A stretch of DNA of 64,000 nt from AP-15 sp963736715 (GTDB lineage: Bacteria; Pseudomonadota; Alphaproteobacteria; ATCC43930; CGMCC-115725). Below are positions 33,639 to 45,843 of this stretch, piece by piece. The DNA lies in NCBI GenBank assembly GCA_963736715.1, contig CAVTQA010000012.1, forward strand, positions 62,001 through 126,000, in the 5' to 3' direction. Numbering within the stretch: position 1 is the stretch's first letter; the number at the start of each line of letters is the position of its first letter. The translations under genes and the position numbers were made by a program. The notes beneath the pieces are model-generated. The model saw only the letters and a program-made list of their open reading frames with translations, made no database searches and was not told the origin of the DNA.

Positions 33639-35039
33639 CTATTCGGCCGCCTGTGCCGAACCGAGCCGCGCGATCCGCGGCCTATTATCTTCGATACCGG
33701 CGGCAGCGCCCAGGATCGCCTCGCAGATCTCGTCCACTACCGCGGCGACGAGCTCCTCGTCCTCACCTTCGGCCATGACCCGGATCACCGGCTCGGTGCC
33801 CGATTTGCGGATCACCAGACGGCCTGTCGCGCCGAGCCGGTCGTTGCCTTCATCGATGGCACGTTTGACCGGGATTGACGCGAGGGGGTCACCTTCCGCA
33901 AATCGCACACTGCGCAGCCGCTGCGGCACCGGGGTGAACAGACGGCAGATCTCGCTCGCCCGCCGACCCGTCTCGACAATCGAGGCCAGCACCTGGAGGG
34001 CCGCAATCAAGCCGTCGCCGGTCGTCGCGTAATCGGACAGGATGATGTGGCCGGACTGCTCGCCACCGAGATTGCAGCCCAGCGCACGCATTTTTTCGAC
34101 GACATGGCGGTCCCCGACCTTGGTGCGGTGCAGCTCGATACTGTGGCCGGCGAGAAAGCGTTCGAGGCCGAGATTGGACATTACTGTGGCAACCAGAGCG
34201 CCGCCTGCGAGGCGTCCGCCCCGCGCCAGCCCGGTCGCGATCAGCGCCATCAGCTGGTCGCCGTCGAGAATGACGCCGCGCTCGTCGGCGATAATCAGCC
34301 GATCGGCATCGCCGTCGAGTGCAATCCCGATATCGGCTCGCCGCGCCAAAACCTCATGCCGCATCTGTTCAGGAGCCAGCGCACCGCATTCGCGGTTTAT
34401 GTTGAGGCCGTCAGGCGAGACGCCGAGCGAGAACACCTCGGCGCCGAGTTCCCAGAATACCGTCGGCGCGACCTTGTAGCCGGCGCCGTGTGCGCAATCG
34501 ACGACGATGCGTAGTCCGTCCAGCCGCAATCCGCGAGGAAAGCTCTGTTTGACGAATTCGATATAGCGGCCGCCCGCATCGTCGAGCCGCTTCACGCGTC
34601 CCAGCTCTGCCGGGTTCGCCCGCCGGCTCGGCCCTTTATCGAGGCAAGTTTCGATCTTCTGCTCGAATTCGTCCGATAGCTTGAAGCCATCGCGGCCGAA
34701 CAACTTGATGCCGTTATCCCCGTAGGGGTTATGCGAGGCCGAAAGCACGACGCCGAGATCGGCTCGCAAGCTGCGCGTCAGCATGGCAATGGCCGGGGTG
34801 GGGAGAGGGCCGACCAGAACGACGTCCATGCCCATCGTCACAAAGCCCGCGGTCAGCGCGGGTTCAAGCATGTAACCGGAGAGCCGAGTATCCTTGCCGA
34901 TGACGACGAGGTGCTTGTGGGCCCCGTTCCGGAAGCATTCACCGACTGCCATTGCTACCTTTAACGCCGTCTCCGGCGTCATCGGTTCACTATTGGCAGT
35001 CCCGCGGATCCCATCGGTGCCGAAGAGCTTCCGCGTCAT
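33639..35039 (-). CDS. glmM: Phosphoglucosamine mutase
   Basis: About 466 residues, typical length. Converts glucosamine 6-phosphate to glucosamine 1-phosphate for peptidoglycan and LPS precursors. Motifs: MTRKLFGTDGIRGTAN, VVIGKDTRLSGYM, the phosphoserine loop VLSASHNPYGDNGIKLFG, the metal loop ALDGDADRLIIADE, GGEQSGHIIL and the phosphate-binding VIRKSGTEPVIRVM. ATG at 35039 fits the family start; the frame is open further upstream without a match. Downstream of ftsH with 243 bases between, as in many alphaproteobacteria, and followed directly by thiD. Confidence 0.95.
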   Translation of the reverse strand: MTRKLFGTDGIRGTANSEPMTPETALKVAMAVGECFRNGAHKHLVVIGKDTRLSGYMLEPALTAGFVTMGMDVVLVGPLPTPAIAMLTRSLRADLGVVLSASHNPYGDNGIKLFGRDGFKLSDEFEQKIETCLDKGPSRRANPAELGRVKRLDDAGGRYIEFVKQSFPRGLRLDGLRIVVDCAHGAGYKVAPTVFWELGAEVFSLGVSPDGLNINRECGALAPEQMRHEVLARRADIGIALDGDADRLIIADERGVILDGDQLMALIATGLARGGRLAGGALVATVMSNLGLERFLAGHSIELHRTKVGDRHVVEKMRALGCNLGGEQSGHIILSDYATTGDGLIAALQVLASIVETGRRASEICRLFTPVPQRLRSVRFAEGDPLASIPVKRAIDEGNDRLGATGRLVIRKSGTEPVIRVMAEGEDEELVAAVVDEICEAILGAAAGIEDNRPRIARLGSAQAAE

Positions 35040-35282
35040 GGCGCCCCCGTTAAAAGTGTAATCAGGCAGCCCTAATCTACCGCGCGGCAAATGCCCTCAC
35101 AAGTCAAACAAACATGTGCTCGCGTCACCTTACGAATGCTGTGTAAATTATTAAGAACGAAATAAAGAAGGGTCACAAAAACCGGCGGCCCGCCTCGCAG
35201 TTTCCGAGCACGCCGCAACGTTCGAGACCCGCGGACTGGCCTCGAACCCGTTAAGCTGGAACGTGGCCAGCCTCTTCGCGGC

Positions 35283-37205
<1,923 letters not shown>

Positions 37206-37313
37206 GATGAACGCCTTTCATGCGAGCTGGGCATCGCGTGTCGCTCAGACTAACCTTCTAGAACCAAAGCCGCGACATGTTTCGCTCGATTTACAGATAA
37301 GACGCGAACGGTG

Positions 37314-38639
37314 TTAAACAACGGCAAAGCCCGCCGTCGTCAATGGAGTAACGGGTCGAAACACAACCTGCGGCAAGTCGGCCACTCCCCCTCGTCCATA
37401 CCCCAGATAAGGAACGGCTGCGATGCCCTCCTCGTCCCACACGGCCGGAAGAATCGGTAACAGTAACCGGGGCAAGCACGCCTGCGTCGGGTGCAGGATG
37501 TGGCGATCGAGGCGCGAGGTTCCTGCTAGGTCCAGATATCCGATCGTAAACGGGCCGCCTTCAGCCCTCGGTGTCACAATTTCAAAGCGCTGATCCCAAA
37601 CAATTCGCTCACCCGGGTTGAGGCGGACCGGCGGCGCCGCTCTGGCGAGTTCGCGCGTTACCAGGATACGCTCTCGCCAGCGAATAAATCGGCATCCGCC
37701 CAGAGTATGTCCGCGCCGCTCCGCGCCGCCGAGCGCCTCGCGCAGCCGAGCGATCCGCTCGCGCCGCGGCGGATAAGAGGCGCCGCCAATCGCAGCGGTG
37801 ATGGCGGACAGCAGCCGCTCCGCCATCTCCGATGACGTTTCGGACATCATCGCGGGATCGAGCAGCGCAAAACCGGTTGGATGCACGCTGACATAGCGGG
37901 CAAGGAGAGTCTTCCGCACGCGCTCGTCGGCTGCCCGCCTACGGCCGAAGGCGCGGATTTCGCCGACCAGGCGGGAGGCGCCGACCTCGCCGGCCGGCGC
38001 GCTGTCGCCCTGACGCAAGCGCGTCCGCTCGAAAGCCGGGTCGAAGTTGCTCGGATCGCTTACGAATGGCTGTCGCTCAGCTTTGAGGAATGCGACGAGC
38101 CGATCCCTTGCGACACCGAGCAGCGGACGCAGCAATCGGCAGTCTGCGAGCTCGCGAATCGCCGACATTCCGGCGAGGCCGTTCGGGCCGCTGTGAGCTC
38201 GGCGGCGGATCAAGTGGGTCTCGATCTGATCATCTCGATGGTGACCGGTCAGCAAGTGCAGACAAGCGTTGTCGCGGCACCATCCGCCAAGCAGGCGATA
38301 GCGCGCGAAGCGGGCCGCTTCTTGGATCCCGGTTCGCGGCTTTTCTCCCGTCCAAACAAGTACTTCGTGGCGTATGGCTCTGGCCGATAGCCAGACTCCG
38401 AGCCGCCGGATTTCGTCGCCGCTTTCCGGCCGCAGCCGGTGATCCACAGTCAGCGCGCAGATTTCCCCGCCCCTCTCGCGGGCCCATCGGTCCGCCAGAA
38501 TGGCGAGTGCCAAGCTGTCGGAACCGCCGGAGACGGCAACGGCGAGAAGCGGCGAGCTTTCGAACTGTGCGATCGAGGCGAGTGAGGCTGCGAACTCGCC
38601 AAGGGAGATAGGGCTGGCCGCCGAGCCGCGTGTCAGCAA
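37314..38639 (-). CDS. tilS: tRNA(Ile)-lysidine synthase
   Basis: About 441 residues if started at the TTG at 38639, which overlaps the cpoB stop; longer frames run antiparallel-free into cpoB but lack similarity. TilS attaches lysine to C34 of the CAU-anticodon tRNA-Ile. The PP-loop ATP motif is AVSGGSDSLALA, followed by ALTVDHRLRPESGDE, GIQEAARFARYRLL and LTGHHRDDQIETHLIRR, all standard. The C-terminal half is weakly conserved as usual. It sits between cpoB and ftsH, the common alphaproteobacterial order. The non-ATG start is likely but not certain. Confidence 0.9.
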   Translation of the reverse strand: MLTRGSAASPISLGEFAASLASIAQFESSPLLAVAVSGGSDSLALAILADRWARERGGEICALTVDHRLRPESGDEIRRLGVWLSARAIRHEVLVWTGEKPRTGIQEAARFARYRLLGGWCRDNACLHLLTGHHRDDQIETHLIRRRAHSGPNGLAGMSAIRELADCRLLRPLLGVARDRLVAFLKAERQPFVSDPSNFDPAFERTRLRQGDSAPAGEVGASRLVGEIRAFGRRRAADERVRKTLLARYVSVHPTGFALLDPAMMSETSSEMAERLLSAITAAIGGASYPPRRERIARLREALGGAERRGHTLGGCRFIRWRERILVTRELARAAPPVRLNPGERIVWDQRFEIVTPRAEGGPFTIGYLDLAGTSRLDRHILHPTQACLPRLLLPILPAVWDEEGIAAVPYLGYGRGGVADLPQVVFRPVTPLTTAGFAVV

Positions 38640-39685
38640 CCCAGCCGCTTCTTCTCGGCGACCGAATGCTCTTTGATCGAGCTTCCCTGGCTGGGGAAAT
38701 CGTGATCCAGCTGGGCGAACGCGATGCATGCGTTCTGCTTCTGGTTAGCGCGCGCGAGCGACATGCCGAGTTTCAACAGATCGTCGGGCGCCTTGGTCCC
38801 CTTCGGATAATTCTTGTAGCCCTCGGCAAAGGCGCTGGCCGCCTCCGCGTACCGTCCCCGCGCGTAATAGGTCTCGCCCAGCCAGTACTGTGCGCTGCCG
38901 GCCAGCGGGTCTTTGGGATGTTGCGCAACGAACGACTTCAAGGCCTCCTCGGCAGCAGGATACTCTGCCTGCTTAAGTAGACCGAAGGCCGCGTTGTATT
39001 GTTCTGAAGCAGAACTGGAAGGCAACCCGCGAGACGATGGGGGCCGAAAATTCCCGGCGGTCTCGAGATTTGGTGTGTCCAGCACGGGTTGCGTCGGGCC
39101 TGGGGGAGTTCCCGGGGGAGTCAAGGTGCCCGCTCCGCCCATCCGCTCCGCTGGCGGCGGCACCAAGGTCCCGGGTGGCATCGGATCGACGGCTGGCCTC
39201 GGCCGAGCCGACCCGGCGTTCGGGGAGGGACCTCGCATCGCGAACTCTCCGGCGGTACCTGAATCGGTTACTCCGGCGTAGGCGTGCGCGCTCGGCGCCG
39301 AGTTTCTGGTCAATCCCTGCCCTTGCCCCTGGCCTTGGCTCAATCGCAGGTCGATGTCGCTGTTGATCTGCTCGAGACGGCTCCGCAGTTGCTCGACCCC
39401 GTTCACCGCGTCCTCGACGCGTCCGGTCAGTTGGCGCATCTGGGCTTCCAACCGCTCCATGCGAATCTCGGTATCGACTGCCTCCGCCGACCCAGCGCTA
39501 GCTACCTGGGGAGGGCCGCCGCGGTAAACCTGCCTCTGCAGCATGCTGAGGTCCCGCTCCAGGCGATCCAAGCGGTCCTGCATCCCCCGGTCCTGCGCGC
39601 GTGCCGCAGGGTTCGGCAAGGCCACTGCGATGAACGCCAGGAACAGGATCGAGTGGGGAGGGCGCGGGGTCAAACGCCGTATCAT
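38633..39685 (-). CDS. cpoB: Tol-Pal system protein CpoB (YbgF)
   Basis: About 350 residues. Signal peptide (SILFLAFIAVALPNPAARAQ), a trimerising coiled coil (about residues 35-120, MQDRLDRLERDLSMLQRQV and MERLEAQMRQLTGRVEDAV), a Pro/Gly-rich linker and C-terminal TPR repeats beginning SASEQYNAAFGLLKQAEY with YWLGETYYARGRYAEAA. CpoB couples Tol-Pal constriction with peptidoglycan synthesis in the periplasm. ATG at 39685 is chosen because the signal peptide follows it. It is the last tol-pal gene and its stop overlaps the tilS start. Confidence 0.92.
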   Translation of the reverse strand: MIRRLTPRPPHSILFLAFIAVALPNPAARAQDRGMQDRLDRLERDLSMLQRQVYRGGPPQVASAGSAEAVDTEIRMERLEAQMRQLTGRVEDAVNGVEQLRSRLEQINSDIDLRLSQGQGQGQGLTRNSAPSAHAYAGVTDSGTAGEFAMRGPSPNAGSARPRPAVDPMPPGTLVPPPAERMGGAGTLTPPGTPPGPTQPVLDTPNLETAGNFRPPSSRGLPSSSASEQYNAAFGLLKQAEYPAAEEALKSFVAQHPKDPLAGSAQYWLGETYYARGRYAEAASAFAEGYKNYPKGTKAPDDLLKLGMSLARANQKQNACIAFAQLDHDFPSQGSSIKEHSVAEKKRLGC

Positions 39686-39880
39686 AAAGAAGCCTCTCGA
39701 AACCGCACGTGAGCCGGGGGGCGACTCGCCTCCGCGCCGCCCGAGGGCACTAGCGGCGCGGGTTGAGCAAGCAGCCCTACTAGGGGCTTTTTGGGGCAAA
39801 AAAAGGGCGCCCCTTGCTGACCGATCCGTTGTATCGGGGATGCCCAAGGCGATCGCGCCGGCTCGATGCGGGCCGGTTCT

Positions 39881-40390
39881 TCAGTTCACGGTGGTTACGG
39901 CACGCCGGTTCTGCGCATAGGCCTCTTCGGTCGACCCGACAACGGCGGGACGCTCCTTGCCGTAGCTGATCGTCGAGATGCGGGATGCTGGAATGCCCAA
40001 CGCGACCAGGACATTCTTTACCGCCTGAGCGCGGCGTTCGCCGAGCGCGAGGTTGTATTCGCGCGTGCCGCGCTCGTCGCAGTGTCCTTCGATCGTGACC
40101 GTCACGTTCGGATAGCGCCGCAGCCACTCGGCTTGCCCCTCCAGGATCTGCTGCGATTCAGGCGTGATATCGGAGCGGTCGAAGGCGAAAAACACGCGGT
40201 CACCGGCACTCGCCTCCAGATCCTGCTGCGATCCCGGCAGAGCGTTTCTCGAGCCAATGCCACCGGGTGGTCCCCCCAGCCCCGGTCCTCCCGGCCCCCC
40301 CGGGCCGCCCGGCGGCGTCTCCGGCGCGCTGCTGCAGGCGGCCAGCAGGAGCACAAGCCCGCCAAAAATGCCGATAGTTCTCGTCCACAT
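39881..40390 (-). CDS. pal: Peptidoglycan-associated lipoprotein Pal
   Basis: 169 residues. Leader MWTRTIGIFGGLVLLLAAC ends in a lipobox (LAAC); a Gly/Pro linker precedes an OmpA-like peptidoglycan-binding domain (VFFAFDRSDITPESQQIL, IEGHCDERGTREYNLALGERRA, RISTISYGKERP). The linker is richer in GGPGGP than is usual. Pal anchors the outer membrane to peptidoglycan and is the target of TolB/TolA. It follows tolB by 129 bases, and the 195 bases between pal and cpoB include a GC-rich segment with a T-run (about 39790-39815) that might attenuate transcription. Confidence 0.95.
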   Translation of the reverse strand: MWTRTIGIFGGLVLLLAACSSAPETPPGGPGGPGGPGLGGPPGGIGSRNALPGSQQDLEASAGDRVFFAFDRSDITPESQQILEGQAEWLRRYPNVTVTIEGHCDERGTREYNLALGERRAQAVKNVLVALGIPASRISTISYGKERPAVVGSTEEAYAQNRRAVTTVN

Positions 40391-40519
40391 CTAATTTCCC
40401 CTCGATCAATTTTCGAACTCAATAACCGTCGGCGAGCGTCGGTGTTTTCGGTCCGTCTCGCGACGATCGCACCCCCGAGCGATATCACCCCGTCGAGCAA
40501 GCCCCCCGGTCCCGGCCAG

Positions 40520-41857
40520 TCAGCGCAGCAGCGGCGACCAAGCCGGATCTGAGGCATCTCCCGAGGTCATTACCTCGCGCTGATTTGACCCGGTCAAGTC
40601 GATCGAAAACAGGCGCGTCGAACCGTACCCCCGTGAATCGGTCGGCGTTTGGCGGAAATACATCAGCACTCGGCCGTTCGGCGCCCATGTCGGGCCTTCA
40701 ACGAGGAAATCCCGCGTCAGGAGGCGTTCTCCCGAGCCGTCCGGCCGCATTACCCCGATGTAGAACGATCCACCGTCGATTTTGGTGAAGGCGATCAGAT
40801 CACCGCGCGGCGACCAGACCGGCGTGCCGTATTTGCCCGAACCGAAACTGATGCGTTTAACGCCGCTGCCGTCCGAATTCATCACGTAAAGCTGCTGGGA
40901 ACCGCCGCGATCGGAATTGAACACGATCTTCCCGCCGTCCGGCGAGAAGCACGGCGAGGTGTCGATTGCCTGGCTGTCGGTCAGCCGGACGGGTCGGCGA
41001 GTCCTCAGGTCGAGCGCAAAGAGATTGCTGACGCCGTTCTCGGCGCGGCTGAGGACCACCCGGTTACCGTCGGGCGAAAACCGCGGTGCGAAGGTCATTC
41101 CGGGAAAATCGCCAACGGCCTCCTGTTGCCCGGTATCGATGTTGAACAGATAAACGCGCGGCGCGCCGCTACCGTAGGACAGGTAGGTAATCTCCTGCGC
41201 CGTCGGCGAGAAGCGCGGCGTCAGCACCAGCGCCCGGCCGTCCGTCAGGAAGCGGTTGTTGGCCCCGTCCTGGTCCATGATAGCAAGGCGTTTCACCCGC
41301 TTCTCCGCCGGGCCCGATTCCGCGACGTACACGATTCGGGTGTCGAAATAGCCTTCTTCGCCGGTGATCCGCTTATAGATCTCATCGGCGATGATGTGAG
41401 CGATGCGCCGCCAGTTCTGCTGAGTGGTCGTGTAGCCGTACCCGGTCAGCTGCTGCTCGGCAAACACGTCCCAAAGCCGGAACTCGACCCGGAGCCTCCC
41501 ATCCCCCTGCGTCTTGACCGAGCCGGTAACCAGCGCTTGCGCATTTATCTGGCGCCAGTCGGGGAACCGCGGTTGTGAGTCGTCCAGCGAAACATTTTGG
41601 ATGAAGCTGCGCGGGTCGATCGGGCGAAACAGCCCGGAGCGCTCGAGATCGGTCGAGACCACGCCGGCAATGTCGCGTCCGGCCTGGGTTTCGGTGGCGG
41701 CGCCGCCGGGAAAGGCGGGGATCGCGATCGGCATAGGCTCGACCTTGCCGCTGGTGATGTCGAGGCGCAGTTCGGCACGCACCGACGGGCCGGAACACGA
41801 CAGCATGATCAGTGCCGCAAAAATCGCACCGGCCAGTATTCGGCAGCTTCTCTTCAT
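40520..41857 (-). CDS. tolB: Tol-Pal system protein TolB
   Basis: About 445 residues. Signal peptide (ILAGAIFAALIMLSCSGPSVRA), an N-terminal alpha/beta domain (LRLDITSGKVEPMPIAIPAF, VSTDLERSGLFRPIDP) and a six-bladed beta-propeller with repeated FSPDG(N/G)R/K units (ARFSPDGNRVVLSRAENG, CFSPDGGKIVFNSDRGG, PVWSPRGDLIAFTK). It is the periplasmic partner of Pal. Two starts lie close together: ATG 41878, which overlaps the tolA stop as ATGA, and ATG 41857; both follow a GGACATCTT copy. The later one gives the more normal signal peptide. Confidence 0.95.
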   Translation of the reverse strand: MKRSCRILAGAIFAALIMLSCSGPSVRAELRLDITSGKVEPMPIAIPAFPGGAATETQAGRDIAGVVSTDLERSGLFRPIDPRSFIQNVSLDDSQPRFPDWRQINAQALVTGSVKTQGDGRLRVEFRLWDVFAEQQLTGYGYTTTQQNWRRIAHIIADEIYKRITGEEGYFDTRIVYVAESGPAEKRVKRLAIMDQDGANNRFLTDGRALVLTPRFSPTAQEITYLSYGSGAPRVYLFNIDTGQQEAVGDFPGMTFAPRFSPDGNRVVLSRAENGVSNLFALDLRTRRPVRLTDSQAIDTSPCFSPDGGKIVFNSDRGGSQQLYVMNSDGSGVKRISFGSGKYGTPVWSPRGDLIAFTKIDGGSFYIGVMRPDGSGERLLTRDFLVEGPTWAPNGRVLMYFRQTPTDSRGYGSTRLFSIDLTGSNQREVMTSGDASDPAWSPLLR

Positions 41858-41874
41858 AAGATGTCCCCGATTTC

Positions 41875-42876
41875 TCATAAGATGTCCTTGGGGCTGAAGT
41901 CGACGACAAGGTCCTTCCAGATCGCGTATTTCTCGGCGGGCAAGTGCAGCGGTCGGCATAGCGGGTTGAAGAAGGCGCGGCGCGCGCTTTCGGCCGCGGC
42001 GCGATAGAAGGGATCGCTGCTCGGGCGACCCTGATCGACGATCGTCGCCTGCCGGACCGTGCCGTCGGGATCGACAATGACCTTGATCTCGACGACGAGA
42101 TCCTTTGCGTCACGGGCACCTGCCGGCACGTTCCAGCAACGCGCGATCTGGTGGCGGACCATGTCCAGTTCGCTGGCGGTGAGCTGGCTGCCCAGTGGAG
42201 CCTTCGGCTGCGAGGATGCCCGTGCTGCGGCGGGCCGTGGGTTGTCCGGCGGTGCCTCGGCGGTCGCCGCCGCATGCAGGGGCGCCAGGTTCTTCAGCAA
42301 CGCGTCGAATTGGCGGGGATCGTACTTCTTCTCCTCCGGCTTTTTTTCTTCCGGTTTTGGTTCAAGCTTGGCCAATTGGCGCGGCGGCTCGGGTTTTTCT
42401 CTGGGCTTGGGTACTTCGATTTTCTCGACCGGCTTGGGCTCCGGCTTGGGCTCCGGAGGCTTCGGAGCGGGCGGCGGTGGTTTGGCTTCCGGCGGCGCCG
42501 GCTCATCGGCCGGCTGTGAAACGGCCGCAGCGGAAGGCGGGACGGGTGCGGGCTCCGGCGGCTCGGGTTTGGGCTGCGGCTTCGGCGCGGGCGCCTCGAC
42601 TTCCGGCACCTCTGGTTTGGCATCCGGCTGCGGCAGGTTCGGATTGGGGTGGGTGGCTCGGGTCTCCGGCGCGATCGTGACGAGCTGGACGGCTATCGGC
42701 GTCTCTTCCAGCGGCGGTGGGTCGAACAGCCTTGGCAGACCAATGATCAAGAGGCTTCCAAGCACCAGGTGCAGCACCGCCGACAACACCATGCCGCGCG
42801 AGCCGATGCCATCCGGCAGCTCGTCGGGGATCTCGGCGGCTCCGGTCAGCCCCGGTTCAGCGAGCGCCAGGCTCAT
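41875..42876 (-). CDS. tolA: Tol-Pal system protein TolA
   Basis: 333 residues. One membrane helix near the N-terminus (GMVLSAVLHLVLGSLLIIGL), a long Pro/Glu/Lys-rich periplasm-spanning region (about residues 75-215, PKPEPPEPAPVPP, EPKPEEKKPEEKK) and a TonB/TolA C-terminal domain (TASELDMVRHQIARCWNVP, VVEIKVIVDPDGTVRQATI). It transmits proton-motive force from TolQ-TolR to the outer membrane. Placed between tolR and tolB with short spacing. Confidence 0.94.
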   Translation of the reverse strand: MSLALAEPGLTGAAEIPDELPDGIGSRGMVLSAVLHLVLGSLLIIGLPRLFDPPPLEETPIAVQLVTIAPETRATHPNPNLPQPDAKPEVPEVEAPAPKPQPKPEPPEPAPVPPSAAAVSQPADEPAPPEAKPPPPAPKPPEPKPEPKPVEKIEVPKPREKPEPPRQLAKLEPKPEEKKPEEKKYDPRQFDALLKNLAPLHAAATAEAPPDNPRPAAARASSQPKAPLGSQLTASELDMVRHQIARCWNVPAGARDAKDLVVEIKVIVDPDGTVRQATIVDQGRPSSDPFYRAAAESARRAFFNPLCRPLHLPAEKYAIWKDLVVDFSPKDIL

Positions 42877-42899
42877 CGGCGGAAGCGGCGCGGCCGTAC

Positions 42900-43397
42900 T
42901 CAGTGCCTGACCGTCCGCGCCGATCGGTCAGGGGTTGTCGCGCCGGAGGCGGCCTTGCCGGACGCTCCCTTTGGGGATTCGGCGATCAGCGACACCTTGC
43001 GGAAGCCGGCGGTGCTGACCAGGCTCATCACTTCGACGACCCGGCCGTAGTTGATCGCCCGGTCGCCGCGGACATAGAGCAGCGCGTCGGGGTTGCTGCC
43101 GGTAATCGCCTGCAGGCGGGGGACCAGCGAATCGGTTGGGACTTCCGTCTCCTGGATGAAGATGCGGCCTTCGCCATTGATCGTGATGACGAGGGGTTCT
43201 TTCGGTTCGGTGATCGGCGGTGCCTGGGTCTGCGGCAGATCGACCGGCACTCCGACCGTCAACAATGGCGCCGCCACCATGAAGACGACGAGCAGGACCA
43301 GCATGACGTCGACCAAGGGCGTCACGTTGATTTCCGACATCGGCCGATAGCGCCCGGCCAGGCGGTTGCCGTTGCCGCTCAGACCCAAGACGGCCAT
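42900..43397 (-). CDS. tolR: Tol-Pal system protein TolR
   Basis: 165 residues. One membrane helix with the functional Asp (NVTPLVDVMLVLLVVFMVA, D30), a periplasmic ExbD/TolR domain (VPVDLPQTQAPPITEPKEP, DALLYVRGDRAINYGRVVEVM) and a longer-than-usual charged tail. With TolQ it forms the proton-driven stator. ATG at 43397 starts two bases after the tolQ stop. Confidence 0.95.
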   Translation of the reverse strand: MAVLGLSGNGNRLAGRYRPMSEINVTPLVDVMLVLLVVFMVAAPLLTVGVPVDLPQTQAPPITEPKEPLVITINGEGRIFIQETEVPTDSLVPRLQAITGSNPDALLYVRGDRAINYGRVVEVMSLVSTAGFRKVSLIAESPKGASGKAASGATTPDRSARTVRH

Positions 43398-43399
43398 CG

Positions 43400-44128
<729 letters not shown>

Positions 44129-44170
44129 TGATGTCGGCCCTTTATGGCGTCTTTTGGATGATTGGTGGCG

Positions 44171-45235
44171 TCAGCATGGATTCTCCGTTTCGCATGGCAA
44201 CGGCGTCAGAAGATCGAGCTGGGCGGGCATGCTGGCCGGCACCGGCAGGTCGAGATGGCGGAACGCGTTCCGCGTCAGCATGCGGCCGCGCGGCGTCCGC
44301 TGCACGAAGCCTTCCTGCAGCAGGTACGGCTCGATGACTTCTTCGACGACGTCACGCTCGTCGCCGAGCGCCGCTGCGATCGTCTCGACCCCGACCGGAC
44401 CTCCCGCATAGTTTTCGGCAATGCAGCGCAGGTAACGCCGGTCCATGCCGTCTAGACCCCGCGCATCGACATCGAGCCGCAACAACGCCGCGTCTGCGGC
44501 AACCGCGTCGACGCTGGTCAGACCGATGACCGCGGCAAAGTCGCGGATGCGGCGCAGCAGGCGTATGGCGACGCGCGGGGTGCCCCGCGACCTGCGCGCT
44601 ATCTCGGCAGCGCCGTCGGGGAGCAGTTCGATACCGAGCACACGTGCCGCTCGGCTGACGATCGTCCCGAGCTCCGCCGGCTCATAGAAGACGAGACGCA
44701 ACGGAATGCCGAAACGCTCCCGCAGCGGCCTGGTGATCAGGCCTGAGCGCGTGGTCGCGCCAATCAAGGTGAAGGGCGCGAGACGGTAGCGAATCGATCG
44801 CGCTCCGGGCCCTTGACCGATGATCAGATCGATCTGGTAGTCCTCCATCGCCGGGTAGAGGTACTCCTCGGCCGCCGGCGGAAGACGATGGATCTCGTCG
44901 ATGAACAGCACCTCGCGCGGGGCGAGCTTGCTCAGCATGGCGACAAGATCGGCGGCGCGCTGAATTACCGGGCCCGCGGTGGCATGGAAGTCGACGCCCA
45001 TTTCGCGGGCGACGATCTGTGCGAGCGTCGTCTTGCCGAGCCCCGGCGGACCGAAGAACAGGATATGGTCGAGCGCCTCGCCGCGGGTCTTCGCCGCTTC
45101 GATAAAGACGCGCAGATTGTCGCGCAGCTGATGCTGACCGATGAATTCATCGAGGGTGGCCGGCCGGACCGAGCTTTCGGCTGTGTCTTGCTCAGCGTGC
45201 TGCGGGGCGACGACCCGCGGCGCGGCATCGTTCAT
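44171..45235 (-). CDS. ruvB: Holliday junction branch migration helicase RuvB
   Basis: 354 residues. AAA+ motor that drives branch migration with RuvA. Motifs: RPATLDEFIGQHQLRDNL, Walker A FFGPPGLGKTTLA, Walker B VLFIDEIHRL, sensor 1 LIGATTRSGLI, the arginine-finger region RPLRERFGIPLRLVFY and a winged-helix C-terminus with PYLLQEGFVQRTPRGR. Overlaps ruvA by 4 bases. Confidence 0.96.
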   Translation of the reverse strand: MNDAAPRVVAPQHAEQDTAESSVRPATLDEFIGQHQLRDNLRVFIEAAKTRGEALDHILFFGPPGLGKTTLAQIVAREMGVDFHATAGPVIQRAADLVAMLSKLAPREVLFIDEIHRLPPAAEEYLYPAMEDYQIDLIIGQGPGARSIRYRLAPFTLIGATTRSGLITRPLRERFGIPLRLVFYEPAELGTIVSRAARVLGIELLPDGAAEIARRSRGTPRVAIRLLRRIRDFAAVIGLTSVDAVAADAALLRLDVDARGLDGMDRRYLRCIAENYAGGPVGVETIAAALGDERDVVEEVIEPYLLQEGFVQRTPRGRMLTRNAFRHLDLPVPASMPAQLDLLTPLPCETENPC

Positions 45236-45843
45236 CGCGCCAGCTCCTCCAGGCCCGCTTTGATCAGCACATCGGCGCCCGCCTCGCTGCCGAGCCGACG
45301 GGCCGCCGCGGCGATTGCGCCCAGCGCCTCGCTGCGGCCGACCCCGAGATTCTCCAGCGCCGCGATTGCATCGGCGGTTGCGCCCCGGCCGTTTGCCGGC
45401 TCATCGAGCAGCGCCGACGACGACGATACCGGAGCGGCGATATTGGCGATCTTGTCCCGCAACTCGTTGATGATACGAGCGGCGAGCCGCGGCCCGACCC
45501 CCTCGGCTTGCGCCAAGGCCGGCTTGTCCTGAGCCAAAATCGCGAGCCCGAGCTTCTCCGGCGGAACGGCGGAGAGGAGCGAGAGGGCCAGTCTTGCGCC
45601 GACACCCTGCACCGTAGTCAACAGGCGAAACCAATCGCGTTCGGCGGCGTCGATGAACCCGTACAGGTGGATGTGGTCCTCGCGGACATGCGTCTCGATC
45701 AGCAGACGCGCCGGCGAGCCTGGCGGAGGCAGGCGGCCGATCGTGCGCGTCGAGCAGAAGGCCAGATAGCCGACGCCGCCCACGTCGATGACCGCCGCGT
45801 CGGGTTCGATCTGCTCGACGACGCCGGCGAGCTTGGCGATCAT
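45232..45843 (-). CDS. ruvA: Holliday junction DNA-binding subunit RuvA
   Basis: 203 residues. N-terminal OB fold (MIAKLAGVVEQIEPDAAVIDVGG), helix-hairpin-helix pair (LTTVQGVGARLALSLL and EGVGPRLAARIINELRDKI) and a C-terminal three-helix domain that binds RuvB (ADAIAALENLGVGRSEA). It targets the four-way junction. Coupled by 4-base overlaps to both ruvC and ruvB. Confidence 0.95.
   Translation of the reverse strand: MIAKLAGVVEQIEPDAAVIDVGGVGYLAFCSTRTIGRLPPPGSPARLLIETHVREDHIHLYGFIDAAERDWFRLLTTVQGVGARLALSLLSAVPPEKLGLAILAQDKPALAQAEGVGPRLAARIINELRDKIANIAAPVSSSSALLDEPANGRGATADAIAALENLGVGRSEALGAIAAAARRLGSEAGADVLIKAGLEELAR

Noticed and set aside
39790..39815. Rho-independent terminator between pal and cpoB
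   Set aside because: GGGCGCCC with a T-run is present but the stem leaves almost no loop; too weak to list as a terminator.
42059..42910. Gly/Ser-rich plus-strand frame opposite tolA
   Set aside because: It mirrors the Pro/Glu/Lys repeats of tolA; not a real gene.
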